In this document: positions 36,001 through 48,500 of the stretch, piece by piece
How the letters are laid out: each line of letters begins with the position of its first letter
Numbering within the stretch: position 1 is the stretch's first letter
Assembly (NCBI GenBank): GCA_947095535.1
Contig: OX352774.1
Coordinates: 75,826,416 to 75,890,415, forward strand
Reading direction: 5' to 3'
DNA from: Poecilobothrus nobilitatus
Lineage: Eukaryota; Arthropoda; Insecta; Diptera; Dolichopodidae
DNA length: 64,000 bases
Notes under the pieces: generated by a model
What the model saw: only the letters and a program-made list of their open reading frames with translations
What the model was told of the DNA's origin: nothing
The model's database searches: none
Program-made: the position numbers and the translations under genes

Positions 36001-38730
36001 TAGTGTAGACACTCTTTTATTTTATTAATCGATTTTATTTATAAGTTTTTTAAAAATTTGCTAACACTATTTCAAAAAATATGTCACATCACATCACAGT
36101 CGCACTAGAAATAATTGACAGATTTTTGTGATTGGCATTTGGCAGTAACAGTAATGCAGTACGTATGTTTTTATATTTAAACAAAGCAAAAATATAGTAA
36201 ATAAAGTGTATTTTTTAGGACGTGCATTGTATTTATTAATTATTTATTTATTATTAAATGTAACAATTTAATTGTTTATTATTTAAATATTGTTTAATAG
36301 TTTTCGATGTAAATATTTAATTCAAATTCGAATTGTAATATGTATGCGATTGTGCGATTTATGTAAAGTTTTATTTTTAATAGTACATGGTATGTACATA
36401 CATACGTATACCTACAATATTTTGATCGGTACGGTATACAAAAACATAATGTAAAGAAAGAAAGAAAATTCGAAATTTGTATACCTACATACATACTTGT
36501 AAGTACAGATTTTTTTAAATTTTAAATTCTAAAAAAAAATTCTTAAAACTATGAATTATTCAGATGCAGAACTTAACTTTAATATTTTACAGCTGTGTCA
36601 ATAAAGAATAATTATTAATAACGAGTAACAAAAACCAAGAATTTTTTAAAATCTGAATATAGGTACATCCCCATGCATAACCATATTTTTGTATGTATAA
36701 TATGTGCATAAATCATACATACATCATTACAATTTAATTGACTTGCTGTAGTTCCTATTCCTACATCGTACCTACATACCTATGTATATATGTATGTACA
36801 TGCAGGGATATTGATCAAAATGTTTATAAATTTGTGAAGTAACAGTAAACATATCAGATAAATAAAGGTAAAAAAAGCCAGATATATGATCCGAAAAAAA
36901 CAGGCTAATATATAAATGAGACATTTAATTTTTTCTTCAGTTCAGATTTAAAAATTAAAAACAATTTTATTATTTTTACATTTCATCATATATGTATGTA
37001 TGTATATTACGTAAATTGGTTTCTTATAAATTATAAATAAAAAAAAAAAATGTTTTACATACAAAATCATTTGTATGGAAATATGTACATATATTGCAAC
37101 ATTGCTTAGAACAAAAACAATCTTTGCTGAAAATACCTGTTTGACCTTATTGGCTTGGCACTATCCTTACGTTCGGCTATATAAATGAATATGAAGTGAA
37201 TAATAGTAAAAAATTTAAACTAGTGGCATTGTGGCATTTAAAAAAAAAAAGGAGAAAGAAAAATAATGAAGCGCACCCATCCATACCTGAGTAAACATAG
37301 TTACACTATCTACTAAACATAAGTAAGTATCAGCCCTATTTAACAGCCATATAAGGTAAGGTTAGAATTTTTTATTAAAAAAAAAGAAAAAATACATTTA
37401 AATTTAACTCTTTTTACAAAAAAAAAATAAATAGATAAATAAATAGCATTTACAATTTAAAAATGTAGGTACCTACTTAAGTACATTATATGTATGTTAT
37501 AATTTTTTTTGTAAATAAATATATCAAAACAAAACAAATTAAGAATAGATTACTGATCGTACCTAATATTTTTATTCGTCGTACCTAATATAATTTATTA
37601 TATACATACATACTTACATAATATGTATGTAGGTAACTACACTGTAGTTAAAAAAATGTTACAAATTAAAGTAAGTACCATTACATAATTCAAAATTTAT
37701 GTAAGCCAGATACAGGATTTCGTCCGAATAGTGAATGTAGGTTTAGATACTTCCGAAATTTCAAAAAAGGATTTTTTTCGTGTTCAAATTTAATGATCAT
37801 GTAACTATGGAACTATGCACGAGAGGAAGTTGTGTGTAGAAGAATCTTGAGTTATGGAGATGTAGAAATTTTAGGGCTTAAATAAAAGATCTTATGTAAA
37901 TATTGCTTCCATAAAAATAGCCAGTAATTAGAAATTTTTGAAAAAAACACATTGAAAAAAAGTAGTAATTTAGTATATATAGTAAAGGTCGAAATGTAGT
38001 AGATTGCTTATCCGTAATTTATAAACATATTTTGGAGATTATGCATGTAGATATGTATATATAAAAATTTTATTAAAATTACATATTTTATAACAACCAA
38101 CATAAATGAAACTGCAAACCTACATAATATGTATAGAATTTACGTATAATATTGTTAAAAATAAAGTTGAATAAAACAAAAAACATAAATTAATTAAATT
38201 TTATCAAAAAATTTCAACAAATTATAATTATTAATATAACATAAAAAATATTAATTTCAACTGTGAAGTTCCAAAAGTTCGAAAATAAATAAAGTAAAAG
38301 AAACTTTCCATTTGTTCTAATATTCGGCGAACACTTTCATATGAAAACCACTGTGTAGAGCTTATAACCGTAATATGTTATGGGTTTTTATATTGAAATA
38401 TTCCTGAAATTTCCCATAAGCACCTAACCTTTTCGAACTATGCGAAAAGTAATTAAAAGTATTTTTAATGTTCTTTTCTAATTTTTTATTAGCACATAAA
38501 TGCAAACAATGACATGTATATCTTAACACGACCTTAACCTATCCTAGTGGACATACGTATACATTTTTAATTGGGATTTCTTAATCAATAAATTTTTCAT
38601 GAAATTTTTATGAAATTTTTTTATGAAAATGTGAAAATAAATATTCATGAAAATAAATTTAACATGAAATTATAAAACATTTATATGAAAAACTTCTTGA
38701 GCAGTGGCACTAGTTTATTTAATTAAACCT
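33081..38730. other. Long AT-rich non-coding stretch
   Basis: Over 5.6 kb no gene or paired repeat is seen. Only 33085-33340 is less AT-rich. TACATACATATG simple repeats are frequent from 36300 to 37650. Confidence 0.6.
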
Positions 38731-40096
38731 AAAACGAGGAAGAATACAGTTGCCTTTGTCAACTTTTAGATACCCGTACGAACCGTTAGTATGTTCACAG
38801 CATGTCACTCTGCTTACAATATTATTTTTTTAATATTTTAGTATTTTAAAATAATTTGGGTGAATTTTATAATTTCTTATAAGTATAATAAAATACATAT
38901 ATGTATGTAAATACGGCGCTATATAATATACATCTCTTTACTCTTATCACTCATTCATCAGTGACATATACGATATGTAAATAAACATGATATTATATAA
39001 GTATGTATGTATATCAATATCATATAAATAAAAAATTTTCAAGCAACCGTTATGTTGTTTATTTATTTACATTTTTTTGTACTACGCATTATATCCTCAA
39101 CAATTTCAAATTATCGAGTAAAACAAAATGCAAAAAATTCGTTAAAGAAATTTGTTAGAAAATTTGAAAAAATCAAGTAACACTTTCGTCAATTATAAAG
39201 TAGCCCTATATTATTAAAAAAAAATGTTAACAGAAATAAGAGTATAATGTTGAAGCTTTAATTTTTGTGTATTACTTCAAAAAAATTTTTACAGGTGTTC
39301 AAGTTACAGGTGTTTAAAAATAGGAAATTTTCAGTTTTTGACCCCTTACAGCTCCTAAACGGGGAGTGATACAAAAAAAATTTCTGAAATGACTCATACT
39401 TATTTTTAAAGATCTAACTTCTGTCAAAATTTCAACTTTCAAAGTTTCCAACTTAAACCGTTTAAAAGATAGAAGGGTTAAAGGATTTTGCAAAATTTGA
39501 GTTTCGCATAACGGTAAATTAAGACACCGTATGCCACAAATATATATTTATTATATATATACTTTTAAAGCTAATAAAAGTAGTAATCGTTTCGCGTTTT
39601 CAAAATGAAGATATACCTTATACAACTTGTGCTATAACAATTTAAATATAGAGCTTTTTTGAACCTTTGGGGAGCTGCAGCTCCGTAACGGGGGGGGGGG
39701 GGGGGGGGGGCTACAAAAATAAGTTATTAAAAATAAAATTAATATTTTTGTGAGATCTATCAGCAGTTAAAATTTCATAGCTCTATTTCAAAAAAAATGT
39801 GGGGATCTAAAAGTTAGGTGTTCGAGAGCTACCTTAAGGTTTGGTCCAAACTCAACCAAAAAAAATAGGGAACCTACAAATTACTCCCAGAATATTTTGT
39901 GTAAATTTCAAGATTCTAGCTTTCTTAGTTTTTGAGTTAGTGTGCTGACGGACGGACGGACGGACATGGCTCAAAGGTCTTAGAATTTTTTTCTGATCCG
40001 ATCCATACCTTTGAAGGTATATCTAGCTCGCTTATTTCGAGGTGTTTCAAACGGAGGAGTAATTTTATTATACCCGATCCTATCGTACGGATATAA
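38731..40096 (-). repeat. Dispersed non-coding repeat, copy 2 (inverted relative to copy 1)
   Basis: Reverse complement of 7340-8911 with few differences over about 1.35 kb, including the CGTCCGTCCG run (here GACGGACGGACGGACG at 39948-39963) and TATACCCGATCCTATCGTAC. At 38869-38877 a single ATAATTTCT replaces the 234-bp segment of copy 1 that is bounded by two copies of the same 9-mer. A G21 run (39690-39710) stands where copy 1 has a short C-rich word. No protein is encoded. Confidence 0.8.
39690..39710 (+). repeat. Homopolymer of 21 G
   Basis: An uninterrupted run of 21 G lies inside copy 2 of the dispersed repeat. It is unique in the window. Copy 1 has CCCCACCC at the matching point on its strand, so the run grew from a short C/G-rich seed. 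It can form G-quadruplexes, and the exact length may be a sequencing artefact. Confidence 0.9.
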
Positions 40097-40189
40097 ACAA
40101 TATACAATGCTATATTTTTGTACATCAAAAAAACGTCCTATCATTATTAAGACTATAGTTGCGTATCCGTCTTTTCGTCTATCATTAAA

Positions 40190-40680
40190 GAAAAGTTACA
40201 CTTTTTAAATTTATTTGCAATTTTATACATGACAAATGGGCAGCTTCAGTATCCGTTGTCTTATTGGCATTGCACTGAATCATTTTAGCTGATTTAGAAT
40301 CTGTACAAGCGATTTGTTATAATATTGGTCAATACTTCATTTGTGCAAATGGTAAATCGTATTGAACACAATACATGATATAAATATCTTCATTTACTTG
40401 CAACTGATGTCAGTAATCTGTTTTGAATAATTACATATGTACATCTTCTATTGTTTGTAATTCTAAATATTATTGATTTTATAAATTGTGTTGTTTTGAT
40501 GTCTAATAACATTGTTTTTATTGTTTATTAACGTTTTGAAACAGATTTTGCAGAAAGCTTTTCCTCCAATACATTTTAAAAAAGTAAAATCTGTTTCCCA
40601 TTTCATGTTGAATTTTTGATCATATTTTTTTTTTCTTTTTCGAGAGTTATGCTGATTGTGAAGAAGAATCATTCACTCGA
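40190..40680 (-). pseudogene. hAT-like transposase remnant with BED-type zinc finger
   Basis: On the - strand the N-terminal frame (40672 down to 40463) reads KYDQKFNMKWETDFTFLKC, then FCKICFKTL and VIRHQNNTIY. This is a BED-like finger of the C-x2-C ... H type common at the start of hAT transposases. After the stop, broken frames give YDLPFAQMKY and CTDSKSAKMIQCNANKTTD, which resemble the segments following the finger in hAT proteins of this kind. The catalytic domain and the dimerisation domain are absent. It is a short, dead N-terminal piece directly beside the non-coding repeat. Confidence 0.6.
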
Positions 40681-40849
40681 TCCTCGTGTTCACTTTTTTT
40701 AAGTTCATTTCTAAAATTTAATATAATAATAATAATCGATTTAGGAATAGACTTTATACATATTTATATTTTACAGAAACAATAAGTTTCTATATTTCAA
40801 AGTTGTTTTTATGTAATGATACAAAAGTTCTTTCCATTTATATTATATT

Positions 40850-42290
40850 GAAATTCATTATATGTAAGCCGTTTTTTAAGGTATTGTCTTCTTGTACTCT
40901 GAAATATAGGAGATCGTCCTATAAAATGATACGTGTTTTCTGGTTCATCTGATTTTCTGGTTTTAAGCTACTCTAATCGCTGCGATAGATTGATAATCTT
41001 GCACTTTCGATATTGTCACACTGTAGATATTGTCACACTGTAGATATTGTCACATAAATCAATTTGTTCAGTATTATTTTGTGGTCTGATTTCCAGTTTA
41101 TTACATTATTCTAGAGCTTAAGATCTACTTGACTGTATATATCCTTCCATTATTTAGCCCAGTAAATATTCGTGTCTAAATCTTTTTGGCTCGTACTTTT
41201 AGTAATTTTTAGTAATCATTGTAAATATTTGCCTTATATAATCAAAGTGAGACTTGAGTATATTTATATAAAGCTTATTTTTGTTAGTTTCAAGAAGAAT
41301 CATGTAGTTTAACATGTTTCGCGGTAAGTGGTCTTTGTACTCTTTTAATCCCCATACTTGACAGCCGTAGCATATTAGAGTTTTGACGCAAGCTTCAAAT
41401 ACTTTAAATGTATTACCATTCAAAATGCTTTTATTGCTCAAGATGTTGCTCCATGTTTGGATTAATACAAATTTAGATGTCACTAGCTTAGCTTGAAGGT
41501 TTTTTGCGAAGTTAAAATTGTAGGCTAGAAGTATACTGAGATATCTGTATTCGTTTACAACTTCCACAATATTCTTTTAAATTTCCATCGTTGCCGCTCT
41601 TTTTCCACCATTTCCAAATATAACAATTTTTGATTTATCGAGGTTCACAATTATATTCCATTTTTTACTGGACAAGTTTAGTTTATCTATCATTTTCTGC
41701 AGTATCAGTGGGTCGACCAATAGTTTTATTTAGATTAACAGTTTTATAATAATATTTTCTACATTCAGCCCTCCGGAAAGTTCTTTGTGGAAAAAGTTTA
41801 AGAACAAAGAAAACTAAATCAAGCTTAATAGACACTCTTGCTTCAACTCTTGCTCTGTTTTAAAATGTTCAGACACTGATTCACCATTCCATACAACCGA
41901 TGTTGTATTCTCATATAACTTTCTTAATATCTGTATTTTTGTAGATATACGCATTTGTGATAAGATAATTAATAAAAGAGCGCAGGTCTGCTATTTGTGT
42001 CGAAAGCGCCTTTAAAATCTACAAAAAAGCGTACAATTTTCTTCGTTTGGAGTTGCATGTTGATTAATTTTGTTAAAGAGAAAATATTGTCAAATGTACT
42101 AAACTTTTTTTCTGAACCCTGCTTGGTACTCATCGCATTTTTGGTATTTTTATATCATTAACGAACAGCTGCACTGGATGTAATAACTTCGTTTTTCTTA
42201 CAGGAAATCCTATGTTTGCTACATATAAAACTTAGTCAATCAAATATTCTTCTTGCTCAACATTTAAAACACAGCACTTTCCATTTTTGT
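40850..42290 (-). pseudogene. LINE reverse transcriptase remnant
   Basis: Read on the - strand from 42.2 kb down: EYQAGFRKKFSTFDNIFSLT (RT motifs 1-2), INMQLQTKKIVRFFVDFKGA (motif A, with FVDFKGAFDT), then decayed frames to NIIVNLDKSKIVIFGNGG, VNEYRYLSILLAYNFNF, FKVFEACVKTLICYGCQVWG, NMLNYMILLETNKNKLYI and a final zone near 40.9 kb resembling the C-terminal tail. The order is that of a non-LTR RT palm, thumb and tail. The YADD region is lost between 41.7 and 41.8 kb and there are many stops. A 122-aa intact piece remains at 41199-41567. The clade is uncertain; it is not the Jockey type at 26.8 kb. Confidence 0.8.
41009..41054. repeat. 17-bp tandem repeat, about 2.7 copies
   Basis: GATATTGTCACACTGTA starts at 41009, 41026 and 41043. 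It lies in the C-terminal tail zone of the decayed LINE and interrupts its frame. Confidence 0.85.
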
Positions 42291-42404
42291 TTCATGGTCA
42301 TATATTTTGGATTCCCTTCTGTGATAAATATATATCAAATTCCATGTTCTCCCGTTCACCTAGTAGGTCAACCAGAAAATCATTAGCTAAAGTAGTATCA
42401 CCAA

Positions 42405-43230
42405 AATTTAACGAAAAATCATGTTAGGCGAAATAGTTTCATTTAAATTTGTTGATACAATTTTTTCCAAAATAAAAAAAGATTTTTTATCTTCTAAAGG
42501 ATCTTCCCACTCATCTATAGTATTTTTAAATTCCAGTAATTTACCTTCATCTAAATTCATTTCTACAAATTCAATACCATTTTTTGATTTCCTCAGTGTT
42601 GGATGATATTTTTTGAGTGCCATTATTTGTGTGTATTCAGGATTGTTGAATTTCCTAAATACTTATAGTTTATCGCATTTTGATTAAATGGACATAGTCC
42701 ACTGACTTGAAATCCATTTATAATATTTGTTTTGTGGAAATCGTTACTTAAAACTTTGTTTAACAGTGGTGCATCTTCCTTTTTAATTTTGTCATCATCA
42801 TGTCCCATACGCTAATTTCTTATAATTTCCTTCCGCTGTAATTTTAAAGAGTGGAACATCGACACATTTAGTTGTTACAAAATGTCTGTGGAATTTGGCA
42901 AAAAAGCAATTTTTTTTCTTTACAAAATTTGCTTTAGAAAGTGAGATCGCAAACTTGACCATCTACAAATAGAGTCACAGGAGAGGTTGTTTCTTTTTTT
43001 ATCAGCCATGGATAAAACATTAGCGACGTACGAAAAAACTACCTTGGCCATTTTCAGCACTATTGCATTTTCAGGACTATCGCCGTAGGTATCCTGGTAT
43101 CCACTTATATTAAAACACTATCATTAAAGGTGCAAGATCTCCTGCTGCATTTGTTAAATTTTGTGTGACTCTACTGGAAATTATTGAATGGCGTTTTAAA
43201 AAGCTGTCGAACCAAACCCGACCTTTTAAT
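42405..43230 (-). pseudogene. pogo/Tigger-like DDE transposase remnant (core and C-terminus)
   Basis: On the - strand, from about 43.2 kb: TNAAGDLAPLMIVF and YKWIPGY, then a frame-shifted LFVDGQVCDLTF (the expected form in the family is LFVDGHxSHLTL), LPNSTDIL, and VSMFHSLKLQ (from DVxVFxPLK). Open frames follow: DAPLLNKVLSNDF, IINGFQVSGLCPFNQNAIN and ALKKYHPTLRKSKNG. This is the order of a pogo-family DDE_1 domain and its C-terminal tail. Several stops and frameshifts disable it. The HTH/psq N-terminus is not found upstream. The C-terminal wording INGF..G..PFN is shared with the element at 49.8-52.1 kb, so the two are relatives. Its end abuts the LINE remnant at 42.3 kb. Confidence 0.8.
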
Positions 43231-44788
43231 ATTAAAAATAAATTTTTGAATTAGATAGTTTAATTTAGTTTAAAAATTTAAAAAAATAATGCTAATCCGT
43301 TCGTTTAATGTATCATTTATTCCAAAAGTGTAGAGTTGATTAATTTTTATAGTTCTCTGATTGGTTGAGAATGCTACACAGTCTTATAAACGAATGGAAT
43401 GAAACTGTCAAAAATAATAAGTTAACTGATTAAAATTTAATGTTGTCTTGTGAAGGGACAATATGTATTATGTATACTGTTAAATGATTCATAATTCTAA
43501 TATATATACATATGTACATGTTATTCACTTCCTTTTATTTTAATTGTTTTCGATGTATGTATAAGTTACTCGTTCGGGCGTTAGTCAAAGATCAAAATAT
43601 TAATTTCATAAAATTGTAATGTAAAAAAAAAAAAAAAGTACTTTATAAAAGTTAAAATAACCGTTTGAGTTCAATGACTTTCATTATATTCAGATTGATT
43701 CTCAAAGTATATAACAAAGATAAAGTATAATATAATAAAAAAAAAGTTGTATCATATGTTTTAACAGTTTATGTAAATCAAATTTCAGTTTCAAATTTAT
43801 AGAAAAGTAAAAAATAATATAAGTAACCAGAGCCAATAACAATGGAAGGCCGCCACATCTAAACCTTTGAATGGATTAATGAAAATTTTCAATGTATTTT
43901 GAGAGAAAATGACAAATTTTTTTTTCTTCTCTATTAGGAAAAATATGAAAATGGGCATGAATATCATATAAAGTTCATTTTTTAAATATTCATCGAAATG
44001 TTCCAATTTTTTTTATTTCAAATAGCTTATTATTTGCCCAATACAACACTCAAAAATTTATTGCCTTTTTTAAGCAAATTTGTAACCCTCCAATTTGTTA
44101 TATTTCTTATTGCATCCATCTTGCTACTGTAAAATTCTTTTTGGGCGTTTTTCTTTTTCTCATCAGATCAATGCTCAGAGCAGATGTCGAGCGCTCAGAG
44201 CAAATAATGGCCAGAAACAAACTCAAAACGCCCTTTATAAAATCTGTGCACATAACCTCAAAATTAAAAAGCTTTTATATGAAATATGTTATAAAATTGG
44301 TAAGTAAAATTTATTTAATATCGAGTTTTTATATATTAAATTCCATTAAGAAAATATGAAATATATATAAAAATGAAGCTTGGAGTTTCTTCTTTACTTT
44401 TCCTTCTGGAGCTTCTTCTTTTAAATTAAATTTCAAATCGCATTTTTCAGTGCAATTATGGACAAAAAAAGAAGGGAGGTTCCGATTTTTATGTAAGTAA
44501 ATTTTCATATTATTTTTACAGTAATCAAAAAAAAAGGTGTAGTATTTTGTAGTAAAGTAGCTTTAGAATAACACAATAAAATATATTTTATTAAATTTAA
44601 GCAATTATTGAATTTAATTTATAATTATTAATTTTATTTCAACTTTCAAAAAAATTTTATTTCAATTTTGAAAGATGAATCAATAATTGTTGGTATTTGA
44701 AATAAAATTTCCGTTTTTATTTAAAAGTTAAAGCTTTAGTTTTTTATTTAGTTTTTATTTATTCTATTACTCATTTTAAATATAGTTA
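43231..44788. other. Non-coding stretch
   Basis: No gene is supported. Frames at 43797-44006 and 44095-44359 have no family resemblance. CTCAGAG words repeat at 44170-44205. Confidence 0.5.
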
Positions 44789-45040
44789 ATGGTTCGAAAA
44801 TGTGCGCTTTCTGGATGTAAATCCAATTATAACTCTCACGGGAGTAACGTTCCAACTTTTAAAGTTTCGAAAAATTAATGATTAAGAGCATTATGGATAA
44901 GCGCTGTATCAAAAGAAAATTGGTAACCTATACGGCGTATAGTTGCATATTTGTTTCTACAATTGCTTTCTTAAAAATATTTGCGTTAAATATTCAAATT
45001 TTGCGGAGATTTTGATTTAAAAAAAATATCCTTTGAGAGA
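44789..45040 (+). pseudogene. Orphan THAP domain (P-element/THAP-type), broken
   Basis: The frame from ATG 44789 reads MVRKCALSGCKSNY, the start of a C2CH THAP zinc finger (C-x4-C), then VPTFKVSKN and a stop. Dropping one frame recovers LRALWISAVSKENW, the THAP tryptophan segment. Directly after ENW comes GGTAACC, a plausible splice donor (44923). At about 45001 TGCGGAGATTTTGATTTAAA gives CGDFDLKK, matching the C-x2-H-F line with the His codon missing. So two THAP exons separated by a short intron are visible, with a frameshift, a lost His and no clear acceptor AG. No transposase follows on this strand; a THAP-less P-like transposase lies on the other strand at 52.8-54.6 kb. Confidence 0.75.
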
Positions 45041-45456
45041 AGTAATCAAAATGGCATACTTATTCAACTAACATTTACCAGTCTCATTTTAGGTATAAAT
45101 GACAGATTTAAAATCGACGTGATGTGGTAATACAAGTTGCAATATGTTTTTGCAAATAAGTAAAACTTTTAAATATTTTATTAAATAATTTTACAAAACA
45201 ACATAACGATACTCTTAAAAGCAATAAGCAAAATAGAAAATTAAAAATATTTAATAATTAAAAAGAGTAATATTTGATAATATTTATTGCGATATTTTTT
45301 TTTTTTGTTATTTGTTAGTTTTAAGAACTGTACTAACAAAGTTATATTTATTTTTAACTTTTAGTTTGTTTTTATATTTTGTTAAATTTTTTTATTTTTA
45401 TTTATTTTATTTTTGTTTTTCGTTTTATATTGTTTTTTGAAAAAATTTTTATGCAC

Positions 45457-45512
45457 TTTTGTCTTACAGATATGTGCACTAGGCGTACTGTGCACACATC
45501 TGTAAGACAAAA
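45457..45512. repeat. Strong hairpin, 23-bp arms, 10-base loop
   Basis: The left arm TTTTGTCTTACAGATATGTG-CAC and the right arm GTG-CACACATCTGTAAGACAAAA pair with one mismatch; the loop is TAGGCGTACT. This is far beyond chance for a 56-bp window. It could be the fused ends of a deleted DNA transposon, a snap-back from repair, or an RNA hairpin. No other copy of the arm sequence was noticed in the window. Confidence 0.85.
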
Positions 45513-48500
45513 AAACGCTTCATATTCCCTACCTCATAGGTGGTGTGGAAATGGGAATAATTTTAATATATAACATATTTAAATATTTATTTTTTATGTA
45601 TATTTAGTTTATTTTATTGATAATAGAAAATTTTTATTTAATTAAAATTTTCTGTTAAGGAGCTTTAACTGTGGGAAAATAAATGGAGTTATTTTTTTTA
45701 AAACATAATTTTTTAATTAAAATATTTAAATATTTTAAATTTGAATACATCAAAAGATGTGTTAAAGATAAAATATTATTGTGGCCTTTGGAAGAAATTT
45801 GAAAAAAATTATTATTTTTTGAGTTTTAAGATTTATTCTTTACCACTATTTTATTTCTTACTATTTCCATAAGAATACGTGTAAATTTTTAAGAAAGCTT
45901 TACCACTATTTCAAAGCCTTCTCTCTATGTCAGGGCCTGTGAAAACAATATTGTAGGTTATGCGTCTAATATTTTTGAATGAAAAAAAAAAATCATGTAC
46001 ATATGCACATACGTATGTACATATTATGTATATGTAAAAGTAAATATTCATTGTCTATTAATTCATTGTCTATATTATTATTCTTGAATAAAAAAAAATG
46101 TTATTAAGTTATTCTGCTTTGATATAAATTATTATGCAAAAAATCTATGAAATTTTGCATTATGCTTTTCGTGTAATTACGATCGGTCCTGTGATGGAGG
46201 TAGCTGATTTTTTTTTATATAACTTCGAAATAAAATTGGTTTTGTAAATGTGTTTTTAATTTCATCATGAATAACACAGCAAACATTTGATTTTGGCAAG
46301 TACATACTTTATATTTCATACTTAAATTTACATGAATTTCTAAACATTGAATCATAAAATGATCGCAATTAAAATTAAAGTAAAAGTGATAAAATTTTTA
46401 AAAGTTTTAATGAGGCCTCGGTCTAATTATTTAAATAATAACTTAATTTATATTTATTTAAATCATTTTTTTAATGTTAATGTTAATTTTATTATTTATT
46501 TTGTAAAACATACATATTTTGCCTTGACTCTTTTTTTACAATGTTTTGCAATTTTTTTTTGTACTTATGTATATACTAAATAAAATATACAAAATAAATG
46601 TTCCATTTAATTAAACATAACATAATAGAATAGTTTAACAATGTTATTTGCAATAATAATATTGCAAATTAAAATATTTTGTTATAAAGAAAAAAAAAAA
46701 TAAAATAAGTATATAAGTATATAAGTATATTATCAGCAAACAGTGACGTGGTGTAAAATGTTGGATGGGCTAGTTGGCCCAGATGTTATAAAAAAATGTG
46801 TAGGTTTCCACTTGATCATGAGGTACTATAAAGCGTTACATATTCATGTATGTACATATTATCAACTATAAGCAAGTGTATACACGTATTTGTTAAGGTT
46901 TATTTTTTACGTTAGCTTTTAAAGGTTCCCTTTAAGGTAAACCTTTTTTCTTTTTAAAAAAGTCTGTTGTGAAAGTAATGGTAGCTATATACTATAAGCG
47001 TATAAATGTACAAAAATAATAGCAAAAACAAATTTCTTGCAAAATTATTCAGAAGAAGGGTAGTCGTTTGTTCTGAAATAAAAAAAAAAAAATTTTATTT
47101 CATTTTCTTATACTTCTTGAAGGGCAAATCCAACAAATTACATTATTGTTTAGCTAATTTTACTAGTAATCTAACAAAGTTTTAATCATTTCAATATACT
47201 TTTTTTAGTCGAAGTTTTTCCGAGCTATAATTTTTTTATTAGAATAGAAATTGTTCTTAGTTAGGCTAATCCAAATCTGCCCACCTTGTTACTTAGAAAC
47301 ACCAACACATTTTTAAAAAATATTTTTAATATTATTATATGTACATATATTTCATAGCCAATCTGAGCTAAACAAAATTTTCCCAACTTGATATGCATAA
47401 AAACTGAATACATGTAAAAAATATTTATTTTTATTTTGAATACATTTTTATGTGTTATTGATACATGTTGTAAAGTATACTGGCATAAAGTATCAATATA
47501 TTAAAATATTAATGTATGCAACCTAAGTATTACGCAATTCTGTGGTAACAAAGAATGATAAACTAAATTATTTATTGTGTGATAACAAAGAAAAATTAAA
47601 ATATATATTGAGTAGTAGATACGAAATTATAAATATATTTGCGATTGCTTCCGTTTTGCTTGCGTTTTGTTAGGTTGCGTTGTAGGAAGAATTAGGAAGA
47701 ACCGCGTCTGATTGTAAATGTTATTTTGTTCAAATAATAATTTTGCCCCAAAAAAAAAGGAACAGTGTCAATGAAAAGTCACATGAAAATGACAGAAAAT
47801 TTAGCTAAGTATAAGAAATAAAATATTTTCGATAAATAATTTTAGTACAGTAGCAATAAAAAATATATGATATTTTACTTAATATAACTACTTAGTTATA
47901 TATGTATATTTTTTTTTTAATAATGCAAATTTAGGATGACATTTATACATGAATAAGATATTAAGTTTTAAAAATGCAATCTAATAAAAAAACTATTTTA
48001 ATTTACTCATATACTTATATAGCTAATTTCTTTAAAATACATATATATAGGTACATACATACGTAGTAGACATAATTTTAACTGTTTTTTTTAGTAAAGT
48101 GTAGATCAAAATAGACGTGACGAGTCGATAAAAAAAACCAGAAATTTCGTACGGTTTTGTTAATGAGAATAAAATTATATGCTTTTGTTAACAAGTTCTG
48201 TTCGAAATTAGTACAAATTTAATTTTAAAATTTATCTGTTTTTAGGTTGGATAAAAATGAATTGACAATAAAGATGTATATCATAATTTTAGTTATATTC
48301 AAGTTTTTAAAAGTAATTTAAAAAAAATAAAAGGTTGAAGACAAAAAAAAAATACAGTATACTCAATATATACATATATTTGCATTATTATAATTTCAGA
48401 CTTTTCAAATAAACAACTTTTTACGTACTCGTACATCAATTTTTAGATTAAACGTAACGTATTGTCATCTTTTTACAAAGACTATATGACATTTCTCCCG

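Noticed and set aside
36294..37650. Satellite from the TACATACATATG words
   Set aside because: These are short, impure simple repeats common across fly intergenic DNA, without a regular long period.
42408..42606. Overlapping + strand frame (42421-42606) as coding
   Set aside because: It is the mirror of the pogo C-terminal frame on the - strand; only the - strand reading shows family motifs.
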